A stretch of 64,000 bases of DNA, taken from positions 496,001-560,000 of the forward strand of contig NZ_JANINP010000006.1 in the NCBI RefSeq assembly GCF_024508665.1, read 5' to 3'. A program made the position numbers and the translations under genes. Positions 63,315 through 64,000 of this stretch are shown here, one piece after another; position 1 is the first letter of the stretch, and the number at the start of each line of letters is the position of its first letter. The notes beneath the pieces were generated by a model. The model was not told the DNA's origin. It made no database searches and saw nothing but the letters and a program-made list of their open reading frames with translations. The stretch comes from Sphingomonas sp. (GTDB lineage Bacteria > Pseudomonadota > Alphaproteobacteria > Sphingomonadales > Sphingomonadaceae).

Positions 63315-64000
63315 ATGGGCGGCGTCGTAGCACTTACTGGAAATGTCGACCGCGTCAGGACGGCGATCGCGAATGCGAGCCGCTCGACCGGCATGGATTT
63401 CGACTATCTGCTTGGTCAGGCCCAGCTCGAAAGCGGGCTGAACCCGGGCGCGCGCGCCGGCACCTCTTCGGCGACCGGCCTCTATCAATTCATCGACCAG
63501 TCGTGGCTCGGCATCGTCAAGCAGCACGGTGCGCAGAACGGCCTGGGCTGGGCGTCGAACGCGATCACCCGCTCGGGCAATCGCTGGGTGGTGAGCGATC
63601 CGCAGATGAAGAGCGCGATCCTCAACCTGCGCAACAATCCCGAAGTGTCCGCCACGATGGCCGCCAATTTCGCCTCGGACAATCAGGCATCGCTCGAAAG
63701 CTCGTTGGGTCGCGGCGCCACCGGCACCGATCTCTACATGGCGCATTTCCTCGGGCTGAGCGGCGCCAAGTCGTTTCTCCAGACGATGCAGAGCAACCCC
63801 GGCGCATCGGGCGCGGCGATGTTCCCCGCTGCGGCGCGCGCCAACCGCTCGATCTTCTATGATGCCGGCGGCAACGCCCGCAGCCTGGGCGACATCTATC
63901 AGCGCTTCGCCGCCAAGCTCGACAAGGGCGCGGCCAAGGTCGGCGCAACCAGTCTGGCGTCCGACGCGCTCGACGGTTCGGGCGCGACCGCCTTCGCCAA
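63315..64000 (+). CDS. lytic transglycosylase domain protein (SltF-like), truncated by window end
   Basis: ATG at 63315 opens frame MGGVVALTGNVDRVRTAIANASRSTGMDFDYLLGQAQLESGLNPGARAGTSSATGLYQFIDQSWL; not listed in ORF track because open at the end. Confidence 0.92.
   Translation, partial: MGGVVALTGNVDRVRTAIANASRSTGMDFDYLLGQAQLESGLNPGARAGTSSATGLYQFIDQSWLGIVKQHGAQNGLGWASNAITRSGNRWVVSDPQMKSAILNLRNNPEVSATMAANFASDNQASLESSLGRGATGTDLYMAHFLGLSGAKSFLQTMQSNPGASGAAMFPAAARANRSIFYDAGGNARSLGDIYQRFAAKLDKGAAKVGATSLASDALDGSGATAFA

Noticed and set aside
1-64000. CRISPR array, prophage, IS element or restriction/anti-phage defence island
   Set aside because: No regularly spaced direct repeats, transposase/integrase, phage structural or defence-type genes were recognised; the repeats seen are palindromic intergenic elements.

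Overview
GC-rich (~65%) chromosomal window from a sphingomonad-like alphaproteobacterium (inferred from gene content and TonB-receptor/flagellar gene style). Left end: aa3-type cytochrome oxidase assembly operon (ctaD C-terminus, ctaB, small ORF, ctaG, ctaE, DUF983, SURF1), then thrC and a methyltransferase. Middle: amidase, secreted lipase, ccmAB, metallopeptidase, pterin dehydratase, GT2, MarR-GNAT, SDR, an OpuB-type ABC transporter with permease-SBP fusion, two TonB-dependent receptors, two subunits of a Pao/xanthine-dehydrogenase-type enzyme (Mo subunit not found beside them), an MBOAT/SGNH acylation cluster, M13 peptidase, a Phd/YefM-like N-terminus fused to PAS domains, TadE/TadG/PilZ, AmpG-like MFS and serine hydrolases, an ECF42-like sigma factor with YCII and GST genes, a globin-like protein, and D-aminoacylase/DacB. 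Right end (49.3-64 kb): large flagellar cluster (motB, motA, flgL, K, J, I, H, G, F, E, D, C, B; divergent MotA/TolQ-like plus OmpA-like pair, flgA, flgM, flgN, SltF-like transglycosylase). The strongest non-annotated signals are three near-perfect sigma-54 -24/-12 promoters in the flagellar cluster with a dense CGGCAAA/TTTGCCG motif array (candidate enhancer) between two of them; a sigma-54-linked second stator-like pair; a CtrA-like site before flgI; and the Phd/YefM-PAS fusion. No CRISPR, prophage, IS element, rRNA or convincing tRNA was seen. All assignments come from reading the sequence; no database search was run.
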